Shown: positions 52,938 to 63,945 of the stretch, piece by piece
How the letters are laid out: every line of letters starts with the position of its first letter
Position numbering within the stretch: position 1 is the first letter of the stretch
NCBI RefSeq assembly: GCF_002909485.1
Contig: NZ_PPXG01000009.1
Span: forward strand, 62,001 to 126,000
Source of the DNA: Stutzerimonas stutzeri
Lineage (GTDB): Bacteria; Pseudomonadota; Gammaproteobacteria; Pseudomonadales; Pseudomonadaceae
DNA length: 64,000 nt
Reading direction: 5' to 3'
Program-made: the position numbers and the translations under genes
The notes under the pieces: model-generated
Databases searched by the model: none
Told to the model about the DNA's origin: nothing
Seen by the model: the letters and a program-made list of their open reading frames with translations, nothing else

Positions 52938-54293
52938 TCAGCCGTTTACCAGCTGCCGGGCCGCTTGCTGGTGATCGGCGATCAGCTTCTGCACGTCGAG
53001 GCCATCGATCTGGCCATCGACGACTCGCCATCTGCCGCTGATCATCACTCGGTCGGCACGGTCGGCGGCGCAAAGCAGCAGCGCGGCGATGGGATCGTGG
53101 CTACCTGAGAAGCGCAGTTCGTCCAGCTTGAAAAGGGCAAGATCAGCCTGCTTGCCGACTGCCAGCTCACCAATGTCGCTACGCCCAAGCAAACGTGCCG
53201 AGCCGCGGGTCGCCCAACCCAGTACCTTCTCCGGCGTGACTTTCTCGGCGCCGTAGCGCAGGCGCTGGATGAACAGCGCCTGGCGCGCTTCGAGCATCAT
53301 GTTGGAAGCATCATTTGACGCCGAGCCGTCGACGCCCAGGCCGATGGTGGCGCCCTTTTCCTCAAGTTCCAGCGTGTGACAGATGCCGGACGCCAGACGC
53401 ATGTTGGAGCTCGGGCAGTGGCAGATGCCGACTCCGGCCGCGCCCAGGCGATGAATCTCTGCCTGATTGAAGTGGATGCCGTGGGCCAGCCACGTACGCG
53501 GGCCCAGCCAGCCGACACTCTGCAGGTAGTCCACGGTGCGCATACCGAAGCGTTTCGCGCAGAACTCCTGCTCGTCGAGCGTCTCGGCCAGGTGCGTGTG
53601 CAGCCGCACGTCGCGTGCTTCGGCTATCTCGGCACAGGCGCGCATGATGTCGGAGGTGACCGAGAAGGGCGAGCATGGCGCCAGGGCGATCTGAATCTGC
53701 GCACCGTTGCCGCGCTCATGGTAGCGATCGATCAGCCGCTCGCTGTCGGCAAGGATGGTCTCGGCGTCCTGCACCACGCTCTTGCAGGGAAGGCCGCCGT
53801 CGGCCTTGGACAGATTCATCGAGCCGCGGGTGAGCATGGCGCGCATGCCCAGCTCACGTACGGCCTCGGCTTGAATGTCGATGGCGTCTTCGAGCCCGCC
53901 GGGAAACAGGTAGTGATGATCCGCCGCGGTGGTGCAGCCGGACAGCAACAGCTCGGCCAGCGCCACCTTGCTTGCCAGCTCCAGCGCCTGCGGCGTCAGT
54001 CGAGCCCAGACCGGATAGAGGGTCAGCAGCCAGTTGAACAGCGGCTCGTTGACCACCGGGCCCCAGGCGCGCGTAAGGGTCTGATAGAAGTGGTGATGGG
54101 TATTGACCAGCCCCGGCAGCACGACGTGTTCGCGGGCGTCGAATGTCTCGTCCACAGGCTGCCCTGGCGAGGCACCGGCGGCGAGCATTTCGGTGATGAC
54201 GCCGTCTTCGATCACCAGTCCGCCAGGGGCCTTGTTGTCATTGGCGGAGAAGAGGGCGAGGGGATTCTTGATCCAGATACGATGAGCAGCCAT
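52938..54293 (-). CDS. 8-oxoguanine deaminase
   Basis: Amidohydrolase of 451 residues that most probably deaminates 8-oxoguanine to urate. Zinc-site motifs are VNTHHHFYQTLTRA, LHTHLAETLDEQEF, WLAHGIHF and the catalytic Asp in GLGVDGSASNDASN. From memory, the P. aeruginosa orthologue Pa0142 was characterised as 8-oxoguanine deaminase, and the sequence pattern matches that group rather than cytosine or guanine deaminases. AGGAGA precedes the ATG. It supplies urate directly, bypassing XDH. Confidence 0.88.
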   Translation of the reverse strand: MAAHRIWIKNPLALFSANDNKAPGGLVIEDGVITEMLAAGASPGQPVDETFDAREHVVLPGLVNTHHHFYQTLTRAWGPVVNEPLFNWLLTLYPVWARLTPQALELASKVALAELLLSGCTTAADHHYLFPGGLEDAIDIQAEAVRELGMRAMLTRGSMNLSKADGGLPCKSVVQDAETILADSERLIDRYHERGNGAQIQIALAPCSPFSVTSDIMRACAEIAEARDVRLHTHLAETLDEQEFCAKRFGMRTVDYLQSVGWLGPRTWLAHGIHFNQAEIHRLGAAGVGICHCPSSNMRLASGICHTLELEEKGATIGLGVDGSASNDASNMMLEARQALFIQRLRYGAEKVTPEKVLGWATRGSARLLGRSDIGELAVGKQADLALFKLDELRFSGSHDPIAALLLCAADRADRVMISGRWRVVDGQIDGLDVQKLIADHQQAARQLVNG

Positions 54294-54536
54294 GGCTGGC
54301 TTTCTCCTGAATGGTTGAGTTCAGAGTAGCCAGCTCAGTTATGCCCTGTCTGCTGATCCAGGGGGGGGCGCCCGCCGGAAGCGGTGCGCCGCTGCAGAAA
54401 GATAAGGGTTTGGCGTGGGTTTGTCACAGGGGCCTTGCCAAAGGCTTATCGGTGGAGCGGTCTTGGCCGCGGATGGATCTGCACCGAGTGCGTCCTTTCA
54501 CCGCCAGCCGACTCCCAAGATAAACCTGGGCGCCTA

Positions 54537-55217
54537 TCACCAGGGCAGCGCCTCCCCTTGGTAATCGACATACCGATGTCCACCCTGCCCAATGGCCCGG
54601 GTAACCTGTTCGACCATGCCACGTGTGCTGGTCTCCACATCCAGCGGCGCCTGGTCGCCGCCCATGTCGGTCTTGACCCAGCCGGGATGCATCGACAGCA
54701 CGGTCAGCCTGTTCTCGCCCAGACTGGCGACGAAGGTACGGGTCATGTGATTCAACGCAGCTTTGCTTGCGCCATACAAATCCATACCCATGCCAGGACC
54801 GATCTCGACGCTGCCGAGGATGGAGCTCATGAACACGACAACGCCCTGTTCGGAATCAACCATTGGTAGCAGACGCTCGGCCAGGCGCACCGGAGCAACC
54901 GCATTTGTGAAAAACAGGTGACCGACTTCGGCTTCGTTTGCCTGCGTGGCGGGTATGTCCTGCGGGCCAGCGACACCGGCGTTGATGAACAGAACGTCCA
55001 GCCTGGTTCCAGCCAGGCGCTTGACCAGCTCTTCGACGCTGGTCGCATCGGCCATGTCGAGCGTTTCGAGACGCAGCTGGGGAATCTGATTGAGCGCTTC
55101 CGCCTGATGTGGGTTGCGTACAGTGGCGATCACCTGCCAGCCTTCGCTGGAGAACTGTTTGGCCAGGCCGAGGCCCAGGCCACGGGAAGCACCGATGATG
55201 AGAACGGTCTTTTGCAT
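54537..55217 (-). CDS. Short-chain dehydrogenase/reductase
   Basis: A 226-residue classical SDR of unknown substrate. The cofactor motif is GASRGLGLGLA at the N-terminus, NAG occurs in INAGVAGP, and the active site has Ser (FMSSILGS) and the YxxxK motif (LYGASKAAL). The C-terminal HPGWVKTDMGG is typical of bacterial C-factor-like SDRs. CGAGGA precedes the ATG. It is monocistronic, and its neighbours give no hint of the substrate. Confidence 0.88.
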   Translation of the reverse strand: MQKTVLIIGASRGLGLGLAKQFSSEGWQVIATVRNPHQAEALNQIPQLRLETLDMADATSVEELVKRLAGTRLDVLFINAGVAGPQDIPATQANEAEVGHLFFTNAVAPVRLAERLLPMVDSEQGVVVFMSSILGSVEIGPGMGMDLYGASKAALNHMTRTFVASLGENRLTVLSMHPGWVKTDMGGDQAPLDVETSTRGMVEQVTRAIGQGGHRYVDYQGEALPW

Positions 55218-55421
55218 GGGAAATCCTCGAGTTCAAGACTGGCAAATAAGGATAGCGTGCCTGGCGTGCTCACGGACGTCGGGCGCAGAGTGCGTCATTC
55301 TACCGCTGGATGAGTGTTGCAATCCGTTTCGCTGCGATGGCGGCGGAGGCTCTATTTCGGGTCTTATGGACTAGCTTCGTCGGTGCGCCCGGCATCACCA
55401 AACCAATATCAGGGGAATTCA

Positions 55422-58139
55422 ATGCCCGAACAGCAGACTCAATCGAATCGCTGGCACGCCAGCCAGGCGGAAGAGGCCTTGCTTGAGCTGGAGTCTTCGA
55501 GCGCCGGCCTGACGCACGCACAGGCCCAGGAGCGGTTGCTCAGGTATGGCCCCAACCGGCTCGATGAGGCCAAGCCTGCAAGCATCTGGCAGCGCCTGCT
55601 GCGACACGTCAACAACGTGCTGCTGTATGTGCTGATCGCCGCAGCATTGGTCACCGCATTGATGGGGCACTGGGTCGACACCTTCGTGATCATGGCGGTG
55701 GTGGTGCTCAACGTCGTGATCGGTTTCGTGCAGGAAGGCAAGGCGGAGAAGGCATTGCAGGCCATCCGTCATCTGCTGGCGCCCCACGCCGTGGTGCTGC
55801 GCGATGGCCGCCAGCAGGAGATCGATGCCGCCGAGCTGGTGCCTGGCGACGTGGTGCTGCTGGCCTCGGGTGACAGCCTGCCGGCGGATGTGAGGCTGCT
55901 ACAAGCACGCAATCTGCGCATTGACGAGGCGGCGCTGACCGGTGAATCGGTGCCAGTGGACAAACAGGTCGACGCTGTCGACGGCGAAGCCGGCATTGGT
56001 GATCGCCTGTGCATGGGATACGCCGGAACGCTGGTAACCCAGGGTCAGGCGCGTGCGGTAGTTGTCGCCACCGGTGCAGCGACGGAAATCGGCCGCATCG
56101 GCCGCATGCTGGAGTCGGTGGAGCAGGGCACAACGCCATTGCTACGCAAGATGGAGGACTTCGGTCGCATCCTCACGATGGTCATTCTGGCTGCCGGCGC
56201 GTTGTTGTTTCTGTTCGGAACGCTGGTGCGCGGCATGGGTGCTGGCGAGATGTTCATGGCAGCGGTGGGGCTATCAGTGGCGGCGATTCCGGAAGGACTG
56301 CCGGCCATCATGACCATCACCCTGGCCATCGGTGTGCAGCGCATGGCGACCCGTAATGCGGTGATCCGACGCCTGCCTGCGGTGGAAACCCTGGGTTCGG
56401 TGACCGTGATCTGTTCGGACAAGACCGGCACGCTGACACGTAACGAGATGACGGTGCAGCAGGTGATCTGCGCCGGCCAATCGCTGGAAGTCGAAGGTGC
56501 CGGATACGCTCCGCAAGGCGCGTTACTTTCCGAGGGTATGGCAGTCGAGCCGACCGCGCTGCGCACGCGCTCTCTGGCGGCCCATTCTCTGGTCGAAGCT
56601 GCGGCGCTGTGCAATGACGCCAGCCTGCACGAGAAGGATCAGGTCTGGGTTCTGGCCGGCGATCCCACCGAGGGTGCGTTGCTGACCCTGGCCATGAAGG
56701 CAGGGTTGACCCCAGGGACGCTGCAGGCCGACCGCCCAAGGTTGGATGTAATCCCCTTTGAATCCGAACATCGCTTCATGGCGACGCTGCACGCCTGCGA
56801 TGGAGGCACCGAGGTCCTGGTCAAAGGGGCGCCCGAACGGATCCTGGCGATGTGCTCGCGCCAACTCGAGGCTGATGGCGAAGAGCGGCCGCTGGAGGAG
56901 TCGCACTGGCACGGGCAAATCGAAGCGCAGGCGCGTGCCGGTCGCCGCGTGCTGGGCTTGGCTCGGCGCCGGTTGCCGGCCGACAAAACAGCGCTTGAAC
57001 ATGCTGACGTCGCCAGCGAGCTGACGCTGCTGGGCCTGGTCGGCATCATCGATCCGCCGCGAGACGAGGCCATACGCGCCGTCGCGCAATGCCGCGCGGC
57101 CGGCATCCGGGTGGTGATGATTACCGGTGACCACGGCGTGACAGCCAGTGCGATTGCCAGGCAGCTCGGTATGGGGGACGACATCAAGGCGATTACCGGA
57201 CCGGAACTGGAGCAGATGGACGAAGCGGCCATGCGCCAGGCCGTCTCCGAGGCCCGGGTATTCGCCCGTGCCAGCCCTGAGCACAAATTGCGCCTGGTGC
57301 GGGCGTTGCAGGCCAATGGCGAGGTGGTTGCCATGACCGGCGATGGGGTCAACGACGCCCCGGCGCTGAAGCAGGCCGATGTCGGCGTGGCGATGGGCAT
57401 GAAGGGCACCGAGGCGGCCAAGCAGGCCGGCGCCATCGTGCTGGCAGACGACAATTTCGCGTCGATCGCCCATGCGGTAGAGGAAGGGCGAACCGTCTAC
57501 GACAATCTGCGCAAGACTGTGATCTTCCTGTTGCCGATCAATGGCGGTGAGTCGCTCTCGCTGCTGCTTGCGGTGCTGCTGGGCATTGCGCTGCCGATCA
57601 CGCCGGTTCAGGTGCTCTGGGTCAACATGGTCAGCTCGGTAGCGCTGGCACTGGTCCTGGCCTTCGAGCCGACGGAGGCGGATGTGATGCAGCGTCCACC
57701 ACGGCGCCCGGACGAACCGATGCTGTCACGTTTCGTCATCTGGCGGATTTTCTTCGTGTCTGCGCTTTTCCTGGCCGGCATCTTCGGCATGTATCAGTGG
57801 ATGCTCTCTCAGGGCGCGACGGTCGAGGCGGCACGCACGGTCGCCGTCAATACGCTGGTCTGCATGGAAGTGTTCTATCTGTTCAGCGTGCGTTACCTGA
57901 AGGCGCCTTCCTTTACCGTGCAAGGCGTGAAAGGCACGCCACGGGTGCTGATGGCGGTGTTCGGGGTGTTCGCGTTGCAGCTCTTGTTCACCTATGCGCC
58001 ATTCATGCAGTCGCTGTTCGCCTCCGAGGCGCTGCCGCTGGCTACTGGCGTGGTGGTGGTTTTGGTCGGAGTTGCAGTGCTGGTGATTCTGGAAATCGAG
58101 AAGGCGCTGTTGCGCCGTATGGGAGCAGGCCTGTCCTGA
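55422..58139 (+). CDS. P2-type cation-transporting ATPase
   Basis: A 905-residue P-type ATPase. Actuator motif LTGESVPVDKQ, M4 motif PEGLPA, phosphorylated Asp333 in CSDKTGTLT, nucleotide-binding KGAPERIL, and the hinge GDGVNDAPALKQADVGVAMG are all present. It most resembles calcium/sodium P2 pumps. However, M6 reads WVNMVSSVALAL, lacking the Asp that coordinates Ca2+ in SERCA-type M6 (LVTDG), while M5 keeps a Glu (NGGESL). The transported ion is therefore uncertain. AGGGGAA precedes the ATG at 55422. Confidence 0.92.
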   Translation: MPEQQTQSNRWHASQAEEALLELESSSAGLTHAQAQERLLRYGPNRLDEAKPASIWQRLLRHVNNVLLYVLIAAALVTALMGHWVDTFVIMAVVVLNVVIGFVQEGKAEKALQAIRHLLAPHAVVLRDGRQQEIDAAELVPGDVVLLASGDSLPADVRLLQARNLRIDEAALTGESVPVDKQVDAVDGEAGIGDRLCMGYAGTLVTQGQARAVVVATGAATEIGRIGRMLESVEQGTTPLLRKMEDFGRILTMVILAAGALLFLFGTLVRGMGAGEMFMAAVGLSVAAIPEGLPAIMTITLAIGVQRMATRNAVIRRLPAVETLGSVTVICSDKTGTLTRNEMTVQQVICAGQSLEVEGAGYAPQGALLSEGMAVEPTALRTRSLAAHSLVEAAALCNDASLHEKDQVWVLAGDPTEGALLTLAMKAGLTPGTLQADRPRLDVIPFESEHRFMATLHACDGGTEVLVKGAPERILAMCSRQLEADGEERPLEESHWHGQIEAQARAGRRVLGLARRRLPADKTALEHADVASELTLLGLVGIIDPPRDEAIRAVAQCRAAGIRVVMITGDHGVTASAIARQLGMGDDIKAITGPELEQMDEAAMRQAVSEARVFARASPEHKLRLVRALQANGEVVAMTGDGVNDAPALKQADVGVAMGMKGTEAAKQAGAIVLADDNFASIAHAVEEGRTVYDNLRKTVIFLLPINGGESLSLLLAVLLGIALPITPVQVLWVNMVSSVALALVLAFEPTEADVMQRPPRRPDEPMLSRFVIWRIFFVSALFLAGIFGMYQWMLSQGATVEAARTVAVNTLVCMEVFYLFSVRYLKAPSFTVQGVKGTPRVLMAVFGVFALQLLFTYAPFMQSLFASEALPLATGVVVVLVGVAVLVILEIEKALLRRMGAGLS

Positions 58140-58169
58140 TGCATAGCCGCCGCTATAGGCAAGCTCGGC

Positions 58170-60067
<1,898 letters not shown>

Positions 60068-60172
60068 ATGACGTACTAATCAGCCGGTAGGCTCGATCGA
60101 GCGGAGCGTCTAAGCTGAAGCCCTTTCCATGGGGCGACGCCCCGATCTCGATACCCTCTGGCGGAGCCTGTC

Positions 60173-61111
60173 ATGCACGAGCTGATCCTGCACCACTATC
60201 CCACCTCGCCCTTCGCCGAGAAGGCGCGCCTGATGCTGGGGTTCAAGCAGTTGTCCTGGCGCTCGGTGATGATCCCCCCGGTCATGCCCAAGCCCGATCT
60301 GACGGCGCTCACCGGGGGTTATCGGCGCACGCCAGTGCTGCAGGTCGGCGCCGATGTCTATTGCGATACCGCACTGATTGCCCGGCGGCTCGAGGCCGAG
60401 AAAGCCACGCCGGCGCTGTTTCCTGAAGGCCAGGAGTTCACTGCCGCGACACTCGCCCAATGGGCCGACTCTGTGCTCTTCCTGAACGCCGTCAGCCTGG
60501 TTTTCCAACCTGAATCCATGGCTCTGCGCTTCGCTCAGGTGCCCAAGGAATTCGTTCAGGTTTTCAGCAAGGATCGCGCACAGCTGTTTGCCAACGGCTC
60601 GGTGAGTCGCATCCCGCTGGAGCAGGCGAAGAGTGCCTGGCCTGCATTCATGACGCGCCTGCAACAGCAGCTGGCCCGAGAGGAGGGCGAGTTTCTGCTT
60701 GGGGCGGCGCCATCGATTGCCGATTTCGCGGTCGCGCATTGCCTGTGGTTTTTGCGTGCGACGCCGGTCACCGCGCCACTGGTGGATGACTATCCAGAGG
60801 TTCATGCCTGGCTCGGCAAGGTGCTCGGCGTGGGGCATGGTTCGAGCAGCGAACTCTCCGCCGAAGATGCGCTGCGTATGGCGCTCGAAGCCGAGCCCGC
60901 AGCGCTGCCGGGCGAGGCTTTCAGCGAGCCAAACGGTTTCCAGGAAGGGCAGCAGGTGGCCATTGCCGCAGTGGATTACGGCGCGGACCCGGTCGAGGGT
61001 GAATTGGTCTTTGCCGGCGCCGAGCAGCTGATTCTACGCCGTAGCGACGATCGTACCGGTGTCGTGCATGTGCATTTCCCGCGCATCGGCTATCAAATCG
61101 AAGCGCGTTGA
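60173..61111 (+). CDS. Glutathione S-transferase-like protein with C-terminal extension
   Basis: A 312-residue protein. Residues 1-85 are a thioredoxin-fold GST N-domain (ELILHHYPTSPFAEKARLML, with RTPVLQVGADVYCDT as the glutathione-binding beta-turn). Residues 90-220 are the helical GST C-domain. The last ~90 residues (from about EPAALPGEA) form an additional beta-rich domain not found in ordinary GSTs. GCGGAGCC precedes the ATG. Substrate unknown. Confidence 0.85.
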   Translation: MHELILHHYPTSPFAEKARLMLGFKQLSWRSVMIPPVMPKPDLTALTGGYRRTPVLQVGADVYCDTALIARRLEAEKATPALFPEGQEFTAATLAQWADSVLFLNAVSLVFQPESMALRFAQVPKEFVQVFSKDRAQLFANGSVSRIPLEQAKSAWPAFMTRLQQQLAREEGEFLLGAAPSIADFAVAHCLWFLRATPVTAPLVDDYPEVHAWLGKVLGVGHGSSSELSAEDALRMALEAEPAALPGEAFSEPNGFQEGQQVAIAAVDYGADPVEGELVFAGAEQLILRRSDDRTGVVHVHFPRIGYQIEAR

Positions 61112-61120
61112 CCGCCGCTT

Positions 61121-61969
61121 TCAGTGCGGTGCGGGTAATGCCGAGCTGCGTAGCCTGGGTTGTTCTGCGGCGAGATCGCGGAAGTACGCGATGCGTTCGT
61201 AGCAGAGGGTGAGCTCGCCGCTTACTCGATTGAACCAGGCATCTGGCGCGCCGCAGGTGCTCATGCGTAGAACCAGGTCGCGGGGCAGATCGAAGGCATC
61301 GCTGGCCTTGGCCGCGACCGCTTCGAGCTCCCCGCTGGCGCGAATCTTCTCGAGCAATTCGGCACCACCCGGTAGATGACCAGGTGGTGTGTCGTAGATG
61401 ACGTGAATGCGGTGTCGCGCCGGTTGCTCATCGCTACGGCCGAAGTGCTCACGAAACCACCGTACGGCATGGGCGACCTGTTCGTACTCCTCCGGGCAGT
61501 ACAGCGCCCGCTCTACCGGCAACCCGCTGACCTCCAATACCCAGTCCAGCCGGTCTGGATCGCTGCCGTAGGCCAGGCAGGCGATGTTGTAGAAGCGCTG
61601 GGCATCCAGTGCATGGGCGTCCCACACGGGAACTTGTGCTCCGCTGCGTTCCGCGTTTTGCCATTCCAGCCGCCAGTAATCGGCGACATCCATCAGCTTG
61701 GCGTAGAAATCGTCACGGTGCTGTTCCTCTTGCAGCAGGAACAGCCCCATGAAGCCGAGGTGGTCGGCAGCATCTTCTTCGCGGCCCAGCACTGGCAGTT
61801 GCAACTCGCTGATCAGCAGATGCCCCATTTCGTGCATCAGGGTGAACTCGGCATTGGCCACGGTGAAGCGCACCTCGTCGACCGACAGCTTAGCCGCCGT
61901 GTCGCCTTGTTGCGCCTCGGCCAGCAGGGGTAGAAGCAGCAGTAGTAGCGCCAGACCAATGCGCGTCAC
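61121..61969 (-). CDS. DUF4344 putative periplasmic metallopeptidase
   Basis: A 282-residue exported protein with a short signal (TRIGLALLLLLLPLLAEAQ). The zinc-peptidase motif is H46EMGH50 in FTLMHEMGHLLIS, followed by REEDAADHLGFMGL, which would supply the third ligand. The GTG start at 61969 overlaps the ppk2 stop by 4 bp (GTGA), which points to translational coupling. Cysteine pairs near the C-terminus may form disulfides. Substrate unknown. Confidence 0.82.
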   Translation of the reverse strand: MTRIGLALLLLLLPLLAEAQQGDTAAKLSVDEVRFTVANAEFTLMHEMGHLLISELQLPVLGREEDAADHLGFMGLFLLQEEQHRDDFYAKLMDVADYWRLEWQNAERSGAQVPVWDAHALDAQRFYNIACLAYGSDPDRLDWVLEVSGLPVERALYCPEEYEQVAHAVRWFREHFGRSDEQPARHRIHVIYDTPPGHLPGGAELLEKIRASGELEAVAAKASDAFDLPRDLVLRMSTCGAPDAWFNRVSGELTLCYERIAYFRDLAAEQPRLRSSALPAPH

Positions 61970-62784
61970 GAGGTGCTGTCCAGATCGGCATGGCTGAATG
62001 GCGCCGGGCGTGCGGGCCAGTCGAGTGCCAGGCGCTCGAACTCGCGGGCGAGCAGGCTGGCCACGATCAGGTCGCGCAACCAACGGTGGTCGGCCGGGAT
62101 CACGTACCAGGGCGCTTCGCGGCTGTGACTTTTACTCAGCACATCAGCCCATTGCGCCTGTTGCTGGGCAAAGAGGCGGTGGTCCTGCAGATCGCCAAGG
62201 GTCAGCTTCCAGCGCTTTTCCGGCTGTTCCAGGCGTCGATGCAGGCGCTGTTTCTGCTCATCGGCGGACAGTTGCAGGTAGCACTTGAGCGTGTGGATTC
62301 CGCGGGTTGGCAGCTGGCGTTCGAAAGATTCGATCGCGGCCTGACGCAGCGGGATATCGGCGGGTGCACACAGGCCGTCGCGCAGATCGCTGACCAGTGC
62401 CTCGTAATAGCTGCGATTGAATACGCCGAGCATGCCGGGGCTGGGCAGGCGCGTTCGATAGCGCCAGAGGAAATCATGCTGACGTTCGTCCTCGCTTGGC
62501 GCCTGGAAGCTGAGCGGCGAAAGACCCAGCGGGTCGAGGCCACCCAGCACACGGCGGATCACTCCATTCTTGCCGGAGCAGTCCGGCCCCTGCAGTACCA
62601 GCAGCAACGCATCGCGGCGGTTGGCCCAGAGCATGGTCTGCTGCACGCGCAGCCAGTCTTTCAGGCTTGCCAGCTGCGTCTGTGCCTGCAGCTTGTCGAA
62701 GCCATGGCAGCGCGCCGGATCGCGCGCCAGCGGTGCAGCTGGATCGCACAGACACTCATCGAGAATGGCGTCCGACAGGCGCAT
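61966..62784 (-). CDS. Polyphosphate kinase 2-family protein
   Basis: A 272-residue PPK2 / polyphosphate:nucleotide phosphotransferase. Walker A is GPDCSGKNGVIR (residues 66-77), and the lid region has RYRTRLPSPGMLGVFNRSYYE followed by ERQLPTRGI. Walker A carries Asn where many PPK2s have Asp (GKDG), a substitution seen in some family members. It transfers phosphate between polyphosphate and nucleotides, but the AMP/ADP/GDP preference cannot be told. It starts 7 bp after yejK. Confidence 0.88.
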   Translation of the reverse strand: MRLSDAILDECLCDPAAPLARDPARCHGFDKLQAQTQLASLKDWLRVQQTMLWANRRDALLLVLQGPDCSGKNGVIRRVLGGLDPLGLSPLSFQAPSEDERQHDFLWRYRTRLPSPGMLGVFNRSYYEALVSDLRDGLCAPADIPLRQAAIESFERQLPTRGIHTLKCYLQLSADEQKQRLHRRLEQPEKRWKLTLGDLQDHRLFAQQQAQWADVLSKSHSREAPWYVIPADHRWLRDLIVASLLAREFERLALDWPARPAPFSHADLDSTS

Positions 62785-62791
62785 GGCGATG

Positions 62792-63799
62792 TCACTCCTT
62801 GCGCCGTTTCAACTGATCCTTCAGTTGGGTCGGCAGCTGGCGGATGATCAGCATGTCCCGCGCCTCGTCGTATTCGACCTTCGAGCCCAGCAGATGCGAT
62901 TCGAAGCTGATCGACAGGCCCTCGGCGCGCCCGGTGAAACGCTGGAACTGGTTGAGCGTGCGCTTGTCGGCGGGTATCTCCGGCGACAAGCCGTAGTCCT
63001 TATTGCGGATGTGCTCGTAGAAGGCGCGCGGACGTTCCTCGTCGATGACCCCGGACAACTCTTCCAGCGACATGGGTTCGCCGATCTTGGCCTGACTGCT
63101 GGCATAGCCGACCAGAGCGCTGGTCTTCTCCCGTGCCTTTTCCTCTGGCAGGTCCTCGCTCTCGACGTAATCGCTGAAGGCCTTGAGCAGGGTGCGCGTT
63201 TCGCCTGGGCCGTCGACACCTTCCTGACAACCGATGAAGTCGCGGAAGTACTCGGACACCTTCTTACCGTTCTTGCCCTTGATGAAGGAGATGTACTGCT
63301 TCGACTGCTTGTTGTTCTGCCACTCGGAGATGTTGATTCGCGTCGCCAGGTGCAACTGGCCGAGGTCGAGGTGCCTGGCTTCGGTCACGTCCAGCGAGTC
63401 CGTAACGGTGACGCCGTTGCTGTGATGCAGCAAGGCGATGGCCAGATAGTCGGTCATCCCCTGCTGATAATGAGCGAACAGCACGTGGCCGCCGGTGGAC
63501 AGATTGGATTCTTCCATCAGCTTCTGCAGGTGCTCGACCGCCTGGCGGCTGAATGCGGTGAAATCCAGATTGCCTTCCATGTATTGCGCAAGCCAGCCGC
63601 TGAACGGATAAGCGCCGGACTCCTCGTGGAATAAGCCCCAGGCCTTGCCCTGCTTGGCGTTGTAGCTTTCGTTAAGATCAGCCAGCAGGTTCTCGATGGC
63701 CTGGGATGTGCCCAGCTCCGAATCACGGGCGTGGAGCACGGCGGGGGTGCCGTCCGGCTTTTTCTCGATCAGATGGACGATACAGTGGCGGATGGGCAT
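62792..63799 (-). CDS. yejK: Nucleoid-associated protein YejK/NdpA
   Basis: A DNA-binding nucleoid protein of 335 residues, the standard length. Family stretches are [17 protein letters not shown] at the N-terminus, [39 protein letters not shown] and a basic C-terminus DQLKRRKE. Start [10 protein letters not shown] at 63799 is the family norm. It is the first gene of the minus-strand run yejK-ppk2-DUF4344. Confidence 0.94.
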   Translation of the reverse strand: MPIRHCIVHLIEKKPDGTPAVLHARDSELGTSQAIENLLADLNESYNAKQGKAWGLFHEESGAYPFSGWLAQYMEGNLDFTAFSRQAVEHLQKLMEESNLSTGGHVLFAHYQQGMTDYLAIALLHHSNGVTVTDSLDVTEARHLDLGQLHLATRINISEWQNNKQSKQYISFIKGKNGKKVSEYFRDFIGCQEGVDGPGETRTLLKAFSDYVESEDLPEEKAREKTSALVGYASSQAKIGEPMSLEELSGVIDEERPRAFYEHIRNKDYGLSPEIPADKRTLNQFQRFTGRAEGLSISFESHLLGSKVEYDEARDMLIIRQLPTQLKDQLKRRKE

Positions 63800-63929
63800 G
63801 GTGATCTCACGGCTGGAATGCAACAGGTGGGGCAGTTTACCCGAGAGCAGGCATCGCGTGGTCCGTGTGCCGAAGCTGTTGCCTGGTCGAGAGAGCGGTG
63901 CGGCTACCGCAAGCGCCTGCTCGGCAATG

Positions 63930-63945
63930 GACACGGATCTGTGTC
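63930..63945. repeat. Short dyad upstream of yejK
   Basis: GACAC and GTGTC flank GGATCT at 63930-63945, about 130 bp upstream of the yejK start. It may be an operator for yejK or for a gene right of the window. Evidence is limited to the symmetry. Confidence 0.3.
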
